A stretch of DNA of 64,000 nucleotides from Pontibacillus yanchengensis (GTDB lineage Bacteria; Bacillota; Bacilli; Bacillales; BH030062): assembly GCF_009856295.1 (NCBI RefSeq), contig NZ_WMEU01000002.1, forward strand, positions 496,001-560,000, given 5' to 3'. The notes beneath the pieces are model-generated. The model had not been told where the DNA came from and ran no database searches. It saw only the letters and a list, made by a program, of their open reading frames with translations. Made by a program: the position numbers and the translations under genes. Below are positions 60,851 through 64,000 of this stretch, piece after piece (the first letter of the stretch is position 1; every line of letters begins with the position of its first letter).

Positions 60851-61970
60851 AGGAGGATAAGGGATAAAAGGTACCGCGCCATGTAATCCCACCGCGGTAG
60901 TAGGTTAGCAGAACAGCACGAGTAATAGTAAAGGTAAACACGAGAGCCTCAAAAGGAAAAAGCAATACAATTGGTAATGAGTAAGTGGTTAGTTTTTCGG
61001 TTGTCAAACTGTGCAAGGCGTAAATAAGCACTACTACCAAGAGGCTGAGCCATTTTGTTAAGCCATCTGAAATAAAGAAAACAATGAAAGGGAGAACCTG
61101 GGAGATAAGCGTGCCTGTTATGGCGAAAATAGCTAATAGCCAAGAATAGTGGAGCCCTGCGAACGTGTTCTTCTCTAACCCCTTGATTGCATTTCTAAGG
61201 GTTGGGTACCACTCGACTTTTAGATGCTCCAAACCAGTTACTAGGCGTTGTTTATGTCCATTTTGCTTTACTTGCTGACCAAGGTAGAGGTCATCATCTG
61301 GTCTATTCGCCATAGCTTTATGGGTACCAACTAACTCATACACTTGTTTTGATAGTAGTTGAAATGCTCCAACCCCCATTCCCCCCTTATTCGAGGTATC
61401 GTTATTGGCAGTCCAAGGACGTTTGAAAAAGCCAAATCCAAATAAAAAGTAAGCAATGAAGCCCTTAAGCAAAATCCCTTTTGCTTTTAGGTCTGGTGCA
61501 ACAGTTACATAAGATGCTTTTTCCTGTAGGAGTAATGAAAAAGTCTTCTCAATCATATCTGGTTGATATTCAATGTCAGCATCGGTAAAGATCAGATAAT
61601 CCCCTGTTGCTAAGGTGTAACCTTGGTATAGGGCATGATTTTTTCCTAACCAATGGTCTGGTAGTGTTTCAACATGATGGACCTTAACATTTTCGTATGT
61701 TGCGTAAAGGTTGGCAATTAATCCTGTATCATCTGTGGACCGATCGTTTACAATAATTAATTCAAGGTTAGGGTAGGTTTGTCTGATTAATGACGTGATA
61801 CTTTTTTCAATCGTGTCTTGTTCATTTTTGGCAGCCATAATCAACGAAATCTTTTCGTTGGAAGGCTTGGAAGATATAGTTTCTAATCTTGGGATACGAC
61901 TAAGGCCGATATAGGCATCGAAGAGAGCAACCATCCAAAATATCGCAAGTATGATCATGAGGATTAACAT
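60828..61970 (-). CDS. Glycosyltransferase family 2, membrane-associated
   Basis: A 380-residue GT-A transferase with one N-terminal helix and three or four C-terminal helices (about 270-355). The catalytic part has AAKNEQDTIEKSITSLIRQT, VNDRSTDD, FTDADIEY (the DxD-like metal site) and a GANRPDDD-like NRPDDDLYLGQQVK. The layout matches CrtQ-like and hopanoid-linked GT2 enzymes that glycosylate lipids or carotenoid acids. No carotenoid genes are near, so the acceptor is open. GAAGGGAG precedes the ATG. Confidence 0.87.
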   Translation of the reverse strand: MLILMIILAIFWMVALFDAYIGLSRIPRLETISSKPSNEKISLIMAAKNEQDTIEKSITSLIRQTYPNLELIIVNDRSTDDTGLIANLYATYENVKVHHVETLPDHWLGKNHALYQGYTLATGDYLIFTDADIEYQPDMIEKTFSLLLQEKASYVTVAPDLKAKGILLKGFIAYFLFGFGFFKRPWTANNDTSNKGGMGVGAFQLLSKQVYELVGTHKAMANRPDDDLYLGQQVKQNGHKQRLVTGLEHLKVEWYPTLRNAIKGLEKNTFAGLHYSWLLAIFAITGTLISQVLPFIVFFISDGLTKWLSLLVVVLIYALHSLTTEKLTTYSLPIVLLFPFEALVFTFTITRAVLLTYYRGGITWRGTFYPLSSLKKQKPK

Positions 61971-62094
61971 TGTGGACGCTCCCTTCGAGTTTTAAGATGG
62001 TACTATCATCATATCATTGAATGAATAAGAAAACACGACAGTGAGGTGCGCTGCCGTGTATTTTATCGGAATACAAACTTGTAAATAGTTGATG

Positions 62095-62165
62095 CTTAGC
62101 ATTAGGGACTTTGTAAAGTAAAGTCCCGGAGCACATACGTCGCTAAACGGACACTTGCGCTTTTC
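62095..62165 (+). repeat. Dispersed intergenic repeat family, copy G (right end)
   Basis: Only the right end remains: a small hairpin (GGGACTTTGTAAAGTAAAGT-CCC), then CATACGTCGCTAAACGGACA and CTTGCGCTTTTC. It is directly followed by copy H. Confidence 0.7.
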
Positions 62166-62166
62166 T

Positions 62167-62287
62167 AAGATGTCTAGCTCCAGCGCCTGCCGCCTCGGTG
62201 TCTTAAGTAAATCCTGTCTGTGGCAAAATCGTCCCGACAGGCTTTGCTTAAGCCTGTCGGGGCTGAACAAGGCGCTCCGAGCTTTTC
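62167..62287 (+). repeat. Dispersed intergenic repeat family, copy H (variant)
   Basis: Left end TGTCTAGCTCCAGCGCCTGC. A central inverted pair, AAATCCTGTCTGTGGCAAAA and CCCGACAGGCTTTGCTTAAG, replaces the inner part of the other copies. The right end GGCGCTCCGAGCTTTTCTT abuts the stop of the 61-residue gene. Confidence 0.8.
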
Positions 62288-62473
62288 TTATTTACGTTTG
62301 GTTCTTTCTATTGTTTTGTTTACAGCGTCAGTTGTCTTGTCAACAGCGTTCATAGCTGCACTTTCGGTAGCCTCCGCAGCTCCTTGAACGGTATCGAAAA
62401 CAGTATCTGCGCCATCTTTAAATGTTTTGGCAGCTTTTGTTACATTTTTTTGTGCGCGGTTACTATTGGCCAT
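62288..62473 (-). CDS. Small alanine- and threonine-rich helical protein (61 residues)
   Basis: The sequence is amphipathic and free of membrane helices (VFDTVQGAAEATESAAMNAV). It resembles small phasin-like or YtxH-like stress proteins in composition only. AGGAGGTG precedes the ATG. Its stop codon touches repeat copy H. No function can be assigned. Confidence 0.6.
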   Translation of the reverse strand: MANSNRAQKNVTKAAKTFKDGADTVFDTVQGAAEATESAAMNAVDKTTDAVNKTIERTKRK

Positions 62474-62530
62474 CCTTCTTCACCTCCTATTCCTTACATG
62501 AATAGGTTGCTTTACAAGGACAGTTTTATA

Positions 62531-62962
62531 CTAGTTCACACCTTGGTATATATATGGAATCGCATAGTTTTGCTTGATATATGTACTGATTCCGTCTTTG
62601 TAAAATGGCATGTGAAGATCTGCCTCATCTAAATCCATCCATACGACATCTTCTATTTCATTTGGTCTGGAAATATGTATCTCCCCATCTTTTATTTCTC
62701 CTTGAAACGTAAAAAATATCGCATGATGCCCATTGTGTTGAAAGAATGATTCATTCACAGAAATTAAGTTGCTTACTGTTACGTCAAATCCAGTTTCCTC
62801 TTTAGCTTCCCGAATTGCAGCTTGTTCTAACGTTTCGCCCTTTTCTACAGCTCCACCAGGTAACGAGTAATCATAAGAATCCCCTCGTTTGTTTCGGACC
62901 ATCAGTATTTTTTGGTTTGGTTCATCAAAAATTAGAGAATAGGCAACATCTACACGTTTCAT
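62531..62962 (-). CDS. NUDIX hydrolase
   Basis: A 143-residue NUDIX enzyme with an intact box (GGAVEKGETLEQ, then AAIREAKEETGFD, about residues 36-58). The N-terminal MKRVDVAYSLIFDE and following LMVRNKRGDSYDYSLPGGAV are typical of small MutT-like housecleaning enzymes. The substrate is unknown. It is not close to the earlier NUDIX protein at 6151. TTGGAGGTG precedes the ATG. Confidence 0.88.
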   Translation of the reverse strand: MKRVDVAYSLIFDEPNQKILMVRNKRGDSYDYSLPGGAVEKGETLEQAAIREAKEETGFDVTVSNLISVNESFFQHNGHHAIFFTFQGEIKDGEIHISRPNEIEDVVWMDLDEADLHMPFYKDGISTYIKQNYAIPYIYQGVN

Positions 62963-63138
62963 TAATATGGCACCTCCAACTATTTCAAAACAATATTAAT
63001 AGTGTATCATGGATAATTTTGAATGTTTAGAAAAAAAGGAGGGTACTGTTAATTTCTGCTTTGGCTTATTTAACGCAATCAAGCTATAATAATAAAGGAA
63101 CAACACTAAATAACAACTAACAAGACGTGGTGAACATG

Positions 63139-63735
63139 ATGATTGTAATCATTGATAATTATGATTCATTTACATATAACTTAGCTCAATATATAGAAGA
63201 CATGGTGGGACAAGTCGCAGTGTACCGAAATGATGCTGTTACATTATCAGAACTTAAACAGTTGGAACCAAATGGTATCATTTTATCTCCTGGGCCAGGA
63301 ACTCCGGACCAAACAGGTATTAGTCGGAGTGTACTTGAAACATTTTATAGAGAGATCCCAATACTCGGGGTATGTTTAGGACATCAATTAATTGTGGAAG
63401 CTTTTGGAGGTAGTATTCAAAAAGGGGCTAGTCCTATGCATGGAAAAGTTACCACCATCCATCATGATGAGAAAATAGTTTATCAAGGAGTACCAACGCC
63501 TACAAATGTTACGAGGTATCATTCGTTAATTGCTCAAGAGGGGGATTTGCCAAAGTGCTTACAAATTACAGCCAAAACATATGATGGTGTTATTATGGGC
63601 GTACGACACAAACATTATCCTGTGGAAGGTTTGCAATTTCACCCTGAGTCTATTTTAAGTACATACGGATATAAGATGTTGCAAAATTTTATTGAATTGA
63701 CTTCAAAATATAAAGGAAGAATGGTGGGGATATAA
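63139..63735 (+). CDS. pabA: Aminodeoxychorismate/anthranilate synthase component II (glutamine amidotransferase)
   Basis: A 198-residue class I glutamine amidotransferase. MIVIIDNYDSFTYNL is the family start, GVCLGHQLIVEAFGG carries the catalytic Cys, and GLQFHPESI carries His and Glu. It provides ammonia for making 4-amino-4-deoxychorismate in folate synthesis, and in Bacillus the same subunit often also serves anthranilate synthase. Its stop is one base before the pabB start. The start is uncertain among GTG 63127, ATG 63136 and ATG 63139. Confidence 0.92.
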   Translation: MIVIIDNYDSFTYNLAQYIEDMVGQVAVYRNDAVTLSELKQLEPNGIILSPGPGTPDQTGISRSVLETFYREIPILGVCLGHQLIVEAFGGSIQKGASPMHGKVTTIHHDEKIVYQGVPTPTNVTRYHSLIAQEGDLPKCLQITAKTYDGVIMGVRHKHYPVEGLQFHPESILSTYGYKMLQNFIELTSKYKGRMVGI

Positions 63736-63736
63736 T

Positions 63737-64000
63737 ATGAATAAATCTCCATTTATGCAATTTGAATTTAAAGAAGAGGCGACACATTCATTACAATTTT
63801 CAAACCCAATAAAAGAATTCATGGCTTTTACAATAAAGGACGTACAGCAATGCTTCTCAGAAATCGAAAAGTGGATTGATGAAGGATATTACATAGCCGG
63901 ATATATTTCCTATGAAGCAGCTCCAGCCTTTGACTCTTCTATGGAAGTCAATGAAGGAAATCAATTGCCTCTTGCATGGTTGGGGGTCTTCCGTGAACCG
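63737..64000 (+). CDS. pabB: Aminodeoxychorismate synthase component I, N-terminal part
   Basis: The frame is open to the window end (88 codons). The block GYYIAGYISYEAAPAFD is the characteristic N-terminal motif of PabB, especially the long PabB-PabC type. The rest of the enzyme lies outside. It is coupled with pabA, one base apart. The start overlaps a weak GGGGAT site in the pabA end. Whether a fused lyase domain follows cannot be seen here. Confidence 0.85.
   Translation, partial: MNKSPFMQFEFKEEATHSLQFSNPIKEFMAFTIKDVQQCFSEIEKWIDEGYYIAGYISYEAAPAFDSSMEVNEGNQLPLAWLGVFREP

Overview
The window looks like chromosome of a low-G+C, endospore-forming member of the Bacillaceae, probably from the halophilic/halotolerant side of the family (Pontibacillus, Halobacillus or Virgibacillus-like). 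That placement is inference. It rests on strong AAGGAGG-type ribosome sites, U-tailed terminators, a YteA-type zinc-finger protein, a LiaFSR system, an S-box riboswitch, and gene content that follows the Bacillus subtilis yqjA-yqjM neighbourhood (YqjA, YqjC/D-like, YqjE, DNA polymerase IV, NamA, RNase Z). No rRNA, tRNA, CRISPR array or intact prophage was seen.

Layout. 1-8 kb: aromatic acid exporter-like protein, L,D-transpeptidase, a 3-hydroxybutyrate dehydrogenase convergent with a GntP permease, then small genes mixed with decayed ones (toast-rack lipoprotein, frameshifted lipoprotein, NIPSNAP). 8-16 kb: HD-GYP phosphodiesterase, a Prli42-like miniprotein, and a propionate/methylmalonyl-CoA operon whose B12-binding subunit is fused to the epimerase, followed by a PepT-like peptidase. 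16-25 kb: a large inverted-repeat element, dinB behind a LexA-like box, a MacB-type ABC transporter, and an S-box controlled O-acetylhomoserine sulfhydrylase-homoserine dehydrogenase operon. 25-35 kb: small genes, the lia envelope-stress locus, ddl, a dicarboxylate symporter and an internally deleted IS3 element.

35-46 kb is accessory. It holds repeats, a second large inverted-repeat element, and a three-gene set of an arginine deiminase-like hydrolase, a LysE exporter and a YqcI/YcgG N-hydroxylase-like protein, which suggests production and export of a modified guanidino amino acid. 46-53 kb is a tightly coupled six-gene operon (PIG-L deacetylase, two GT4 glycosyltransferases, ATP-grasp ligase, APH-fold kinase, sugar-nucleotide epimerase) with the logic of an aminoacylated amino-sugar or surface-glycan pathway. 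53-64 kb carries an aldehyde dehydrogenase, ArsR-rnz, murB, namA, a pseudogene patch (DUF5694-like and AAC(3)-like), a GT2 enzyme, a NUDIX hydrolase and the start of a pabA-pabB operon.

Two themes cut across the window. First, repeats are dense: at least eight copies of one 70-220 bp intergenic family, several ending right at gene stop codons, plus two 650-700 bp elements with imperfect terminal inverted repeats and nested hairpins. Second, many genes are broken, and two micro-inversions of about 70-90 bp can be reconstructed by eye.
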